Positions 25,480 to 37,160 of a stretch of DNA of 64,000 nt are shown here, piece by piece; position 1 is the first letter of the stretch; each line of letters begins with the position of its first letter. Origin of the DNA: Lamellibrachia columna (Eukaryota; Annelida; Polychaeta; Sabellida; Siboglinidae). The DNA lies in the NCBI GenBank assembly GCA_963662155.1, contig OY759266.1, positions 56,605,010-56,669,009 of the forward strand. Direction: 5' to 3'. The notes under the pieces were generated by a model. That model did no database searches. It was not told where the DNA came from and was given only the letters and a program-made list of their open reading frames with translations. A program made the position numbers and the translations under genes.

Positions 25480-26340
25480 GCTTAGGGCACTCCTCTGTCC
25501 CAGGTCAACATCCACCCTGAATTCCTCCGATATTCCCGGTCAACACACTGCTCTACCTTTTGTCTCTTCATATGTGCCTTCGACTATCCTCACCTCCGCC
25601 TCTGAGACACCCATCTACCTCAACGTGGCCATGGCCATATCTCTCGGAACTGTGTAGTATGCCTTTTCAAGGTCTGTGAATCCCAGAGGCATATTCTCCT
25701 GTCCCTCCAGTTTCTTTTCCACCAGTTGTCTCATAGTGAACATCCCATTCACAATCCACTATCCTCTTTATCCTTCCATCCAGAATCCTCAGAACCTTCA
25801 GAACATGACTCAACAATGTGATGCCTCAGTATTTTCCAGGGTCATGAACATCTCCCTTTTTTTTCCATACAGGGACTATCAACCTTGTCCGCCACTCCTC
25901 TGGGATCTTCCCCTCTCTCATGCAGGTATTTAACAATCGTCTTGTCCACCTAACCCCAACACATTCAGCCTTCACCAGCCTCTCCACTCGCACTTCATCA
26001 ATACCTGTCACTCGTCCTCTCTTCACCTTCTTCATTGCTCTCTCTACCTCTGCATCCCCAATCTCCTCCAGCTTCACTACATAGTCTTGTCCTTCTACTG
26101 CACTCGGTAGTTCTATGGTTTGCTGTTTTCCCTTTGTTTTAGCAGTTCCCTGAAATACTCCTCCCAGACCTGTAATACATCTTTCCTGTCAGTGACCAGC
26201 TTCCCATTCTTGTCGTTGATCACTGATCCAGTTTTTACATCCCTCGTTGTCCTCATCCCTCTCTCGTGCCATCTTATATATCAACTACTACTACCACTAC
26301 TTTACCCTGTCTCCTCTTCGGCATGGCCACAACAAAAACA
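25480..26340 (-). pseudogene. RTE-type reverse transcriptase remnant
   Basis: The minus strand reads DKNGKLVTDRKDVLQVWEEY (about 26145-26205); a frameshift follows, then the frame at 26077-25826 with RAMKKVKRGRVTGIDEVRVE and KKGDVHDPGKY. Next come GFTDLEKAYYTVPRE (motif A: first catalytic Asp kept, second family Asp replaced by Tyr) and DLGQRSALSPL (motif B, at about 25480-25510). The frame then shifts to AVVDVINRKASTKR and jumps directly to RGRLRLRWEDCVKRDL, a C-terminal motif that normally lies well after YADD, so an internal deletion removed motif C and the thumb. The endonuclease remnant lies immediately upstream on the same strand. Confidence 0.85.
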
Positions 26341-26344
26341 GGTG

Positions 26345-26956
26345 CTTGTGCTGTGTGGCCACATGCTCACCAGCAGTGATCTTGTGCTGTGTGGCCACAT
26401 GCTCACCAGCAGTGATCTTGTGCTGTGTGGCCACATGCTCACCAGCAGTGATATTGTGCTGTGTGGCCACATGCTCACCAGCAGTGATCTTGTGCTGTGT
26501 GGCCACATGCTCACCAGCAGTGATCTTGTGCTGTGTGGCCACATGCTCACCAGCAGTGATCTTGTGCTGTGTGGCCACATGCTCACCAGCAGTGATCTTG
26601 TGCTGTGTGGCCACATGCTCACCAGCAGTGATATTGAGCTGTGTGGCCACATGCTCACCAGCAGTGATCTTGTGCTGTGTGGCCACATGCTCACCAGCAG
26701 TGATCTTGTGCTGTGTGGCCACATGCTCACCAGCAGTGATCATGTGCTGTGTGGCCACATGCTCACCAGCAGTGATCTTGTGCTGTGTGGCCACATGCTC
26801 ACCAGCAGTGATCTTGTGCTGTGTGGCCACATGCTCACCAGCAGTGATCTTGTGTTGTGTGGCCACATGCTCACCAGCAGTGATCTTGTGCTGTGTGGCC
26901 ACATGCTCACCAGCAGTGATCTTGTGCTGTGTGGCCACATGCTCACCAGCAATGAT
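26345..26956. repeat. 36-bp minisatellite, 17 copies, derived from LINE endonuclease codons
   Basis: The unit is exactly 36 bp (CTTGTGCTGTGTGGCCACAT then GCTCACCAGCAGTGAT on +) and almost invariant. On the minus strand it encodes ITAGEHVATQHK, in frame with the preceding LINE codons (QQMWTVMDCKIIAGEHVATQH). In RTE endonucleases a segment of this kind occurs once near the domain's C-terminal end. Because 36 is divisible by three, at least two frames on each strand stay open, producing long spurious frames (319 and 257 codons on +, 234 on -). No transcription evidence can be drawn from the sequence. Confidence 0.93.
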
Positions 26957-27522
26957 CTTGCAGTCCATCACCGTCCACATCTGCTGCCTACTCACTACCA
27001 ACAGGTCAAGTTCTGTTTGATGCTAGCCACTTCTGTAAGATATCTTGTTGTTTTGCCACGGCCAGCCCACTTCTCATAACCAATTCTAACAGCTCTCAAA
27101 CTTCTCCATTCCTTGTTCCCAGTCCGAATCCCCGAAGGACTCTTCTTCTTACTCACATGTCCATTAAAATCGCCAGCTATGCACATCATCACACGCGCTT
27201 CCACCAATCCCACCATTCTCTCCAACTCTTCCCTGAAGGCCCCTTTCTCTGTCTCCGCCCTTCCTGCTTGAGGCCCATACACAGACATAATGCACACAAG
27301 TTGCTTTTTCACCATCATCCATGCAACAATGATCCTCGCTAGCCATCTCTCACCACTTCCTTACTGATTTCCTCTGATACAATGATGTCTACACCATCTC
27401 CTCCTGCGTGCAGCATCCTATACCCACCCACCAGTGCCCTCGCTCTGTCTCCCTTCCACTTGGTCTCTTGAATGCACGGCACCTCTAGTTTCCTTCTATC
27501 CATTATGTTTCTCACTTTTTTG
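26957..27522 (-). pseudogene. AP-endonuclease domain of the RTE-like LINE
   Basis: Minus strand: KLEVPCIQETKWKGDRA (27480-27440), which carries the Glu of the conserved QETKW motif; GGYRMLHAGGDG; then, after a frameshift near 27340, VKKQLVCIMSVYGPQAGR and CIAGDFNGHVSKKK with the conserved Asp and Asn of GDFN. The downstream SDH-containing motif is not clearly preserved. The region ends in SRQQMWTVMDCK, running straight into the tandem array. In the family this enzyme nicks target DNA to prime reverse transcription. Confidence 0.85.
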
Positions 27523-27525
27523 TAA

Positions 27526-27553
27526 TGCATGCATGCATGCGTGCGTGCATGTA
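27526..27553. repeat. (CATG/CGTG)n microsatellite at the LINE 5' boundary
   Basis: ATGCATGCATGCATGCGTGC run at the 5' end of the RTE-like fragment. Confidence 0.8.
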
Positions 27554-29257
27554 ATATTTAAGCTACTATTTGTTTTAAGGTCTTTGATTCTAAAATGTGT
27601 GTAAAAACACTTTTCACAGTGGACAGACTTAATTTAGGAAGGACTCTAACAGGAATAGTTTGTACTGACATTTTGGGCAGGTCGTTCTGGTGGAGAATAG
27701 GCACAATGTTTTTAAAATTACTATTTCAATTGCAATATTTTGTGTTGTATGGTTATGATTAAAATAAATAGAAATGTGTATGTGCGTTGGTTGTACAATT
27801 TGGTCTTCCTTGATTATTCCCTACAATTTGTTCTGTTCACCCTGGATCTGTTTACCTTGAGAAGTTACATCTGGTCCTAGACCATAGCCCCAGGGTCTGT
27901 GGGCACACTTTAGTTTACCCACTATTTACCCTGCTTGTCCACCCTAGTTCTGTGCCATGTCAAAATGTTACCCCTTATCTTTATTCCCTTGTCTCCCTTT
28001 CTACACCCATCCCAGCATTGGGAGGAGCAGGCCAGCCAACACATCTGGGAGCAGCCAACCCCCATCAATCACCCCAACATGGCACTTTACTCCCTACAAA
28101 CCACCCTAGTGTACCAAGGGAGAACCAAACCCACTTTTAACAGAATCCTACACATCTCTACAATATACAATCCTGTAATAGCGGCCACAGATCTATGATT
28201 TACTTCCAAGCTTACTTTTTAAGTTTAACATTGTCATTAGTTACGATATTCTATATATGTTATATTCATAGATTAAAAGATACTGTAAAAATAATAAATC
28301 TGTAAAATATATGACTTTTCAATGTCCAATGTGAATTTATCATCCACTGCTACAGTAATCACGATATGTCCAAAAATGAATGTCTTCTTCCTCTTTGTTA
28401 TCTAAAACCACCCATTTCCTTGCTACCTTAATTAAGCTTGGCTGATGACCAAATACGCACAATTTAAAGGAAGAAAATGCTTTTATAAACACTAGCATGT
28501 ATTTGTTGTAAACACTAGCACATATTTGCCAGTGTCAGGTGCACTTATCTATGGAATGTTTCACGCTATTCATGAGGAGATTTAAAACATGAACTTCAAA
28601 GAACCACAAATATATCCCAGCCAGCAATCACAGTGGAAGTTCACAAGGTGCAGATGCTTAAATAATGGCCACTTTCTTTTCTACTGTGAGTTATGTGGGC
28701 TGAGACTGTCATGCATGTTTAGTGCAAGACACCCCTTTATGGGGTAACTTTAATGATTTCTCTCATCTGCCTGTTTGACTTTTATTACTTCCAGACATCT
28801 TGTAAGCTGGCCATTTCACCAATTATAAAGCCTTTACAGAAGAAGCCTCCAATCTGCGCCTCAGGGAAGGGTAACATCTGTATCCCCGTGTTCTATCATA
28901 CCAATTATGTTGGCACAGTTAACCCACTACTGCAGCTGTCAATACAGCTGTCAAATTAATCTCTCAACCAGTTGGAACCAGTTAAAACACTAGAACAAGC
29001 CATGGAAGATATATTTACTTCTTCAGCAGCCTACTTCCTCTCTTGTAATGTCCTTCAATTTCCCTGATGGTCTCCAATTGGTCACGCTCCTAGTATGCAA
29101 AGTGCAACTTTCTGAAGTTTCGCGGCGAAACCACATGATTTCATTCCATGTGACTAGTTGGAGCGCAATTGCAAAATTCTGCTTAAATATTTGACAATAA
29201 AAATGTTGCCCTTATGTATCAATTAGGCAAATTTTCTTCAGTTCATGAAACTAGCAC
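27554..29257. other. single-copy AT-rich DNA
   Basis: No gene is recognised. Open frames at 27935-28198 and 28753-28959 have no domain. Confidence 0.5.
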
Positions 29258-29264
29258 ATATATA

Positions 29265-29343
<79 letters not shown>
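29258..29343. repeat. (AT)n microsatellite
   Basis: About 40 dinucleotide units with one interruption (AATTA) near 29266. Confidence 0.97.
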
Positions 29344-29345
<2 letters not shown>

Positions 29346-32300
29346 TGCAAAATGTGCATTTTTAGCATTCATCCAAATGTTCCAGAATGCAAGAAACCTC
29401 CTTAGCAATCAAATGTCCTGGAAGAGAACCTGAGTTGTTTTGACATCAATCATCACCAGTTCACTTGAATGCACTAATCAGAATGGACAATGTTTATCTT
29501 TGTGATCTACTTCAAATTTGTGAAGACTTGTCTTCTTCACAATCGCCTTTAAAATGTTTCTGTCATCCACACTGCATCCTCCATTAAATGCATTATAAAA
29601 TTTATTTTCTAATTTACATTTATCCCGGTGCTGATTCAAGCAGTGATGAACAGGACACCTGAATATACAAATCACAAAGAAGATTTGTCAACAGGTGTTG
29701 GATGTCTACACTGACCCCTCCCCTAGCTTCCCCTACCACTAGGGCCTTGTTTATGTGGGCCAGAAACCTGGCCAAGGTGTGTTGTAGTTCTGTCAAGTGC
29801 TCTGACAGAAGAATCAACAAACTCTCAGGCTATGACAACTGCTTATCTTCAAGCCTTCAGTCTGTGTAAACTTAAGCTTATATAAGCAGCTACCTTTGAA
29901 GCACTTGGTAGCTACCTGACAGAATGCGAAACAATTCTAAAAATTAAAATGGCATAATAAAGAGCTGGTTATTTAAAAATTAATCACATCTGTTATACAT
30001 GTTCAGTCACTTTCCTTCACTTATATTAAGAAAACACTATACAACATGAACAAAAAGCTATGCGAAATTCCTTTAAAATATTATGTTTATGGTTTAATGT
30101 AAAGTGCAATCTTCAAATAAATTATTCTACAACTGCAGTATACTTTACTATTGATTCTGTCATTTTCTAACTTAACTTATTTAAATCAAACTTTTTGTGT
30201 CAACATTTCTACTACTTAGAAAAGAAACATTTCTTAAATACATGTGAAAGTAAATTTGTGGAACATTATGATTTCAACACAGATGATATACAGTATTAAT
30301 CCTTTCCTGTTACTACACCAATACTGCTATTACACTATCTCATGATCCTAAACAAAATAGACCACAGTGCCCATGTAACAACTGTAAACAAAACTACGAT
30401 GAATCAATATATATTTAAAACCTCACTATGTCTTTTTATGCTCTTCAGCACTTCACAAAGCATTCTGTTCCATGTCCACTTTTTATGAAAAAACATGCTA
30501 AAAACACATGCCCCTATCTATCAGTCATCAAAGGTGAAACGCTGGCAGCCAGGAAAGATCTATCACAATCACCGAAAATCAATTTTAATTTCTTGGACAG
30601 CCCAGGCAGCGAACTGTCTGGCTCGTTCAATCAGCCCTGTGCCAACAATGACACCTAGTGTTGGTGTTTGTGAGGGCGCAGGCGGACAGACAGACATACA
30701 ATGACTATCATCCATCACACCCGGCCACACAACACACAACAGGCATCCTTCTCATAAACTGAATGTAGAAATTGAAACTCTTCAATTAAACTGATTGTAG
30801 TTTTGTTAGCACGTGCTTGTGAGGGTCATTAATCATCCAACAGGGCAGTTTTCCCTGGTTTAGCCACAGGGAGGGGAGGGATGGGGAGTTTCATGTGTGG
30901 GTCAAGGGAGAAACACTAACAAACCATTACAGATTCCTCAACTGATAGGTTTTTTTTATACTTTTAGTGGAAGAAAAGCTGCTGTTAATATAATGAATTA
31001 AACTTTTAACTAATCAAGATTATTCTGAAGACTTTAAAAACCTGACTTATTGCCTAAACATATTACATTAGATTATGAGCAATGTGTTTGGGAAAATGTC
31101 TCCCCCAGAGAAAAAGGATGAAGAATTTTAGAAAGCTGCATCCTTGGGGCAAAGGAGATTTTTCAGGCTGTAGCTGGATTGGGCAGGGAAGGGATCCTAA
31201 GTCAGTTATCCAAACCCCCACTAACTAATGCCACACCTGGAGACCTCCCATGGAGACACCCAGTTCACAGGAAACAGCCTGCCACCCCAATCATATCCCT
31301 GCTGGGCTAACAGCCCTGAAAACTTATCAGCCTAATTAGCTGTCATTAACATTACAAGGGGCTAGACATGTCCCAGCTGATCCTAATCTGCATAAAGTGC
31401 ATCACCTGACAAGTACTCCTCCACCCTGTCACCTGATCCTTCCCCTTCTCTACTCCAGGTCTGTGATCACAAACCCGCACCTGTCAGGCATCTATAAGGC
31501 AGGCACACCCCATAATTCCCTATCAGTTTGACAACGTACACTGATGATGTTTTTCACGGACACATTCACGACCACCAAAGTCGCGCCATTTATCAACATC
31601 AGAGCCACAGCGCTCACCATAGGCAGAGCTTTGTTAAAAAATTCCCTGCAAATCAGGCAATCTATCTGTCAGCTCTCCCCAGGAGAGAGCTGCACGGTCC
31701 AAGATGGATCTATCTGCGGCTGACAAAGGCCATGGATCATGACTCCATCATTTATAAAACAGCCCCTTGTCTGGCTCCAGTGGTTAGTGTTGTGCAGCCA
31801 GCACATATTGATCAAGCCAGCTGTGAATAGGCACAGTTTCCAATAAGCGTGTTGTTGTGGCGGTGACTAATAATGACCCAGTGTCAAATTAACACAGCTA
31901 CAAAGTCATATGTCACTGGTCCTGAGGACCATTCCCTTTCTGCCACTATTGCAGTCATTTTGGGTTGGCATTCACCAGGAAGATCATTATCTGGGGCCTT
32001 ACTCTGGACCTGTACCCAAACACATCTACAAGACAGACCCTACCTTGCTAATCCCTCTCCAGGCTCCAACAAGTTCCACCCGCATTACAGTGAATTTGGT
32101 GCCTTTTCAGCTTAGCAAAATGTGCCAGCCCGTGGGAGGGCATGCGTGCACATGGGAATGCATGCGTGCACACACCACAGAAATGGATGATGAATTTGGC
32201 TTTCTGCTTCCAATGATTTGCGACTCTCAATACAATTAGATGAAGCCATTACTCATTGACATCATGTAATCGTGGCAGTACAGACAAACACACATCAAGA

Positions 32301-32517
32301 CTTAATACAGCCAGGACATCAATCACTCAGCAAATGAAATCTGCCTACATTGAGCTGAAGCACAACTAATGTCCTCCTGTGTTGCACACTATCCTGTTGT
32401 CTCGTTGTGCCCCGCCCACCCCAGCTGAGTGAGTAACTCTGAAATAACTCTGAAAATCTATATCTATGATGTCATGGTTTGTTGAAGGAGCTTAAAGGAA
32501 AGGTTTATAGCCGATGG
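29344..32517. other. single-copy DNA, some possibly conserved non-coding
   Basis: No coding gene is recognised. 31310-31375 (CTTATCAGCCTAATTAGCTG with nearby CATTAACATTAC) and 31535-31830 have the look of conserved regulatory DNA, with AT-rich homeodomain-like cores in a more GC-balanced context. This cannot be established without a comparison. Confidence 0.3.
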
Positions 32518-32966
32518 AAGCTTGTTGCATGGACTTAGCAGGGAGTTGTATTAGGATCTTGTAGCAGGGACTTGTAGCAGGTACTTGTGGCAGGGACTTG
32601 TAACAGGAGCTTGTAGCATGGACTTGTAGCCGGAGCTTGTAGTAGGGACTCGTAGCAGGAGCTTGTAGCAGGAGCTTGTAACAGGGACTTGTAGCAGGAG
32701 CTTGTATCAGGAATTTGTAGCAGGGACTTGTAGCAGGAGCTTGTAGCAGGGACTTGTAGCAGGAGCTTGTAGCAGGAGCTTGTAGCAGGGACTTGTAGCA
32801 GGAGCTTGTAGCAGGAGCTTGTAGCAGGAGCTTGCAGCAGGAGCTTGTAGCAGGAGCTTGTAGCAGGAGCTTGCACCAGGAGCTTGTAGCAGGGACTTGT
32901 GGCAGGGATTGTAGCAGGAGCTTATAGCAGGGACTTGTAGCAGGGACTTGTAACAGCGACTTGTCA
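32518..32966. repeat. 13-bp minisatellite, about 34 copies
   Basis: Units are AGCAGGAGCTTGT and AGCAGGGACTTGT, irregularly mixed. The minus strand reads as a Cys-Tyr-Lys-Leu-Leu-Leu-Gln-Ala-Pro-Ala-Thr-Ser repeat over 113 codons with a 39-bp (three-unit) period; I treat this as a by-product. Confidence 0.95.
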
Positions 32967-33289
32967 GCATGTCATAGCAGTGGATAGAGTAGTCAGAGAA
33001 AAAATCCCTTGGTTAGACAGGAAAAAACATCCTACCAAGGTATCACAGTACACAATATCACAAGGTGAAATGTCAGAAATTTATAATCAAAATGAAAGCG
33101 TAAAACCGTTGACATATGATATGTGGACTTTCATGGGACAGTGTCAAAAATAGGATTAACATAACATGTCAAGGGAGTGGAAAAACAAGTGTGTTTGTAT
33201 TAAACATAGATATGATGATCAATAATCATATCTGACTGACATTGCTTCCTGCTCATTTGTTCAGATGGCAATAATCAAACACACATAAT
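32967..33289. other. single-copy DNA
   Basis: Nothing recognised. Confidence 0.5.
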
Positions 33290-33389
33290 TATATATAATA
33301 TATGTGTGTGTGTGTGTGTGCGTGCATGCGTGCGTGCGTGCGTGCGTGCGTGCGTGTGTATATACATACATACATACATACATACATAG

Positions 33390-33447
<58 letters not shown>
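33290..33447. repeat. compound microsatellite (TG)n(CGTG)n(CATA)n(TA)n
   Basis: Successive GT, GTGC/GCGT, ATAC and AT blocks. Almost entirely alternating purine-pyrimidine except near 33389-33393 (AGCTG). Confidence 0.97.
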
Positions 33448-33450
<3 letters not shown>

Positions 33451-34848
33451 CATCAAGGGACAAAATTATCGAGTTGTTATTCTCTAAACAGCCTAGATAA
33501 TTGGGGTAACACAGGAGTTTTTGGGTGGTTTGTAAACATGCATTATGGGTAATTTTTAAATTAAACATTTGGGTGGATTCTTTTGTGATGGTCAAAGCTT
33601 TGGATTTTTTTTATTGGTGTATGGACACTTTCCCAGGCATGTGTAAATTTACTCTGAGTCTTGGTCCACAGTTTCTTTCATTCATCAGAATAGTTTCCTT
33701 GGGGTAAGTGGTTATTTTCACAGATGGTTGAGCTGAATTGGAAATGGTATGGAAGCGTCACAATGGCTTCTTTGCTATAATGATTCCAAAATGAACTAAA
33801 TTCCAACATTGTTTCATGTAATTGATCCCATTACAAGGCGTTCTTTAGTTTCCTATAATAACATAATATTTTATGTCCCTGTGAACTTCTACATGAGACA
33901 TGTTACTCATATACTATGTAACAATATATACTTCTTGAGAATAAAAATAATAATTAAATCTGCAACAAAACTATTATTATTATTATTCTTAAATGACACA
34001 TTCTAAAATTACTAACTTAAAAAAAATTCACCCCTGATCAACACCATACTGTTTCCAAGATTTGAAAAATCTGTTTGTGTTTAAAAAATCTCGTCCATCA
34101 TGCTACCCTTCCCCTGCCAGAAGAACTTGAAGTGTTCCCAGATTCTTCCGGCACATCCAGCCCAGAGGCAGCCCCTGGGCTGGCATAACTGTCTGTCTTC
34201 TTTCCCAGCCAGATAATCTCATGTAGATTTATGTCAGTTGTGAAGACAGACAGAGATAGCAGCTGTCTTAGCCACAGATGGATTATGATTTATGATCACA
34301 GTTGCATCGCTCGTTAACCAGTCATTTTTCACCTGTGGTCCGTGGCGTGTAGTCTCTTGATGTATGACAGACAGATGTAAAGTGCATGTCAATGAATAAT
34401 CTATAATTTCATGTAATAAACACCCTCTCCTGACTGACATTGATGGCCTCCTGGTAATGAAACCGGCACTGCAGTAAACCTCTCATTAGACAATGGCAGT
34501 GATCAGTACTTCCAGTGACTGTGGACAGCATGCACAAAAAGGAGTGTTTTTTTTAAAGAGACATGTTCCACTCTTTGTATCATTACAGCCGACGAGATTA
34601 GATGCAACGACTCAATTAGTCTTGCAGAGACCCAACAAAACCAGGTGATGTGTTTGTAGGTAGCCAGATAAACTGTTCATTATATGATATCGCATCTCAC
34701 GGCTTACGTTTCCCTTCTCTTCAGTTGGGTGGTCTGCATGTCGCAGTGACACTGTCAGTTTGGGTGGGGCTGTAGGCTTGGTGCTTCAAGCGGAAGAGTG
34801 GCTTTGTGGATTGGAGTAATTTTATGAGTTGCAGTTTCCTCTCATTAG
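33448..34848. other. single-copy DNA
   Basis: No gene is recognised. 34230-34445 resembles conserved non-coding DNA (GATTATGATTTATGATCACA, AATAATCTATAATTTCATGT); this is inference only. Confidence 0.35.
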
Positions 34849-36470
34849 TTAATGCCCTGTCACCCTGTCAACCTATGGTCTACTCCTTATGTCCACCTGT
34901 CACTCTGTCAACCTATATGGTCTACTCTCAGTTAGTATTTTGTCACCCTCTCAGTCTTTGGTCTACATTTTATATTTTCCTGTCACTCTCCCAGCCTTTG
35001 GTCTACTCCTAATGTCCTTCTGTCACCCTCTCAGCCATTGGTCTACTCCTAATGTTCTCCTGTCACCCTCTCAGCCTTTGGTCTACTGTTGATGTCCTCC
35101 AGTCACTCACTCAGCATTTGGTCTATTCCTGATGTCCTTCTGTCACCCTCTTAGCCATTGTTCTACTTCTGATATCCTCCTGTCACTCTCTCAGCCTTTG
35201 GTCTACTGTTAATGTCCTCCAGTCACTACTCAGCATTTGGTCTCCTCCTGATGTCCTCCTGTCACTTTCCCAGCCTTTGGTCTACTCCCAGCCTTTGATC
35301 TACTCCTGATGTCCTCCTGTCACTCTCCCAGCCTTTGATCTACTCCTGATGTCCTCCTGTCACTCTCCCAGCCTTTGATCTACTCCTGATGTCCTCCTGT
35401 CACTCTCCCAGCCTTTGGTCTACTCCTGATGTCCTCCTGTCACTCTCCCACCCTTTGGTCTACTCCTGATGTCCTCCTGTCACTCTCCCACCCTTTGGTC
35501 TACACCTGATGTCCTCCTGTCACTCTCCCACCCTTTGGTCTACTCCTGATGTCCTCCTGTCATTCTCCCACCCTTTGGTCTACTCCTGGTGTCCTCCTGT
35601 CACTCTCCCACCCTTTGGTCTACTCCTGATGTCCTCCTGTCACTCTCCCACCCTTTGGTCTACCCCTGATGTCCTCCTGTCACTCTCCCAGCCTTTGGTC
35701 TACTCCTGATGTCCTCCTGTCACTCTCCCACCCTTTGGTCTACTCCTGATGTCCTCATGTCACTCTCCCACCCTTTGGTCTACTCCTGATGTCCTCCTGT
35801 CACTCTCCCACCCTTTGGTCTACTCCTGGTGTCCTCCTGTCACTCTCCCACCCTTTGGTCTACTCCTGATGTCCTCCTGTCACTCTCCCACCCTTTGGTC
35901 TACCCCTGATGTCCTCCTGTCACTCTCCCACCCTTTGGTCTACTCCTGATGTCCTCCTGTCACTCTCCCACCCTTTGGTCTACTCCTGATGTCCTCCTGT
36001 CACTCTCCCACCCTTTGGTCTACTCCTGATGTTCTCCTGTCACTCTCCCACCCTTTGGTCTACTCCTGATATTCTCATGTCACTCTCCCACCCTTTGGTC
36101 TACCCCTGATGTTCTCATGTCACTCTCCCACCCTTTGGTCTACTCCTGATGTCCTCCTGTCACTCTCCCACCCTTTGGTCTACTCCTGATATTCTCATGT
36201 TACTCTCCCACCCTTTGGTCTACCCCTGATGTTCTCCTGTCACCCATTCTACATTTGGTCTACTCCTGATCTCCTCCTGTCACCCTCTCAACCTTTGGTC
36301 TACTGTTGATGTCCTCCAGTCACCCACTCAGTGTTCCTCTATCCTGGTGTCATCCTGTCACTCTCCAAGTCTTTGGTGTACTCCTGATGTCCTCATGTCA
36401 CACTCTCAGCCTTTGGTCTACTCCTTATGTCCTCCTGTCACCCTCTCAGCCTTTGGTCTAGTCTTGATGT
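34849..36470. repeat. 40-bp minisatellite, about 40 copies
   Basis: The unit is CCTTTGGTCTACTCCTGATG then TCCTCCTGTCACTCTCCCAC. Copies are uniform at 35400-36180 and decayed at both ends, with a shortened unit near 35281. The rare variant TACTCCTGGT occurs at 35581 and 35821 and TACCCCTGAT at 35661 and 35901, both 240 bp apart, so a six-unit block was duplicated. TACTCCTGATATTCTCATGT recurs at 36061 and 36181 (three units apart). Open frames inside are by-products. Confidence 0.95.
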
Positions 36471-37160
36471 CATCCCCTTTAGTGTCCTGTCATTCACTCT
36501 TTCACAGTTTCCCTGAGAAGCTGGTGTAATGAGTATTTTGAGCAACAACCCAATGATAAACAGCCAATAACAGGACGACAGACGATTATCACCTAAAAAG
36601 TCCCAGTCGAGTGTCGAGAGGTGACCACACAAAAACTAACTAACTGATCGATGCCACATTTCAGCCAACAGCCTCAGTGTTTCAGACACACACTTCTCTC
36701 CCTAGACTCAACGCTGCTGTCGTCAAATGCCATGGATGAGGTGACAAACAAACACAAATGTGATTTATGTGCCAACTACACTGCACTAAATTATGCTAGA
36801 AGTGTCAAACTGTAGACCCAGGTTGGCCTGTCAGAGACAACTTATTTCAGTGGAGTGTGAACATAATGGATGGCTTCCATTGTAGGTGTCAGGTGTGTCA
36901 AAGCTACCTGTGAAGATGGACCACCAATCACCTGGTTGTGTGAGGTATCTTAATTGATGGTTAGTGGATGGTTTAGTTGACAACAGCACTGTTAGGTGAG
37001 ATGTAGCAACAAGTAAGCTGATTATTTATATGGTGTCACCTCGGCTATTGGAAACATCTTCTTGTATGGCACTCTCTTCTACAGTTACACACTTTACAAA
37101 TCGTTAACTATTGTTATCTGGATGTCTCAACTGGATGAATGCTAAGAGAAAATACTGTAG
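36471..37160. other. single-copy DNA
   Basis: No gene is recognised. Confidence 0.5.

Larger units (their letters stand above)
25192..27522 (-). mobile_element. degenerate RTE-like LINE
   Basis: On the minus strand the order is AP endonuclease (27522 to about 26957), an internal 36-bp tandem array (26956-26345), the linker before the reverse transcriptase, the reverse transcriptase N-terminal half, and a short C-terminal piece ending in the 3' tail near 25192. Family words include QETKWKG, GDFNGHV, CMREGKIPEEWRTRLIVPVW and RLRWEDCVKRDL. Frameshifts and stops are scattered. The palm from just after motif B to the C-terminal domain, including the YADD box, is deleted. The 5' end abuts a CATG/CGTG microsatellite at 27526. 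It cannot encode active protein. Confidence 0.88.

Noticed and set aside
26120..27079. 319-codon open frame as a repeat protein
   Set aside because: It is the antisense of a LINE endonuclease segment amplified in 36-bp steps; length divisible by three keeps several frames open.
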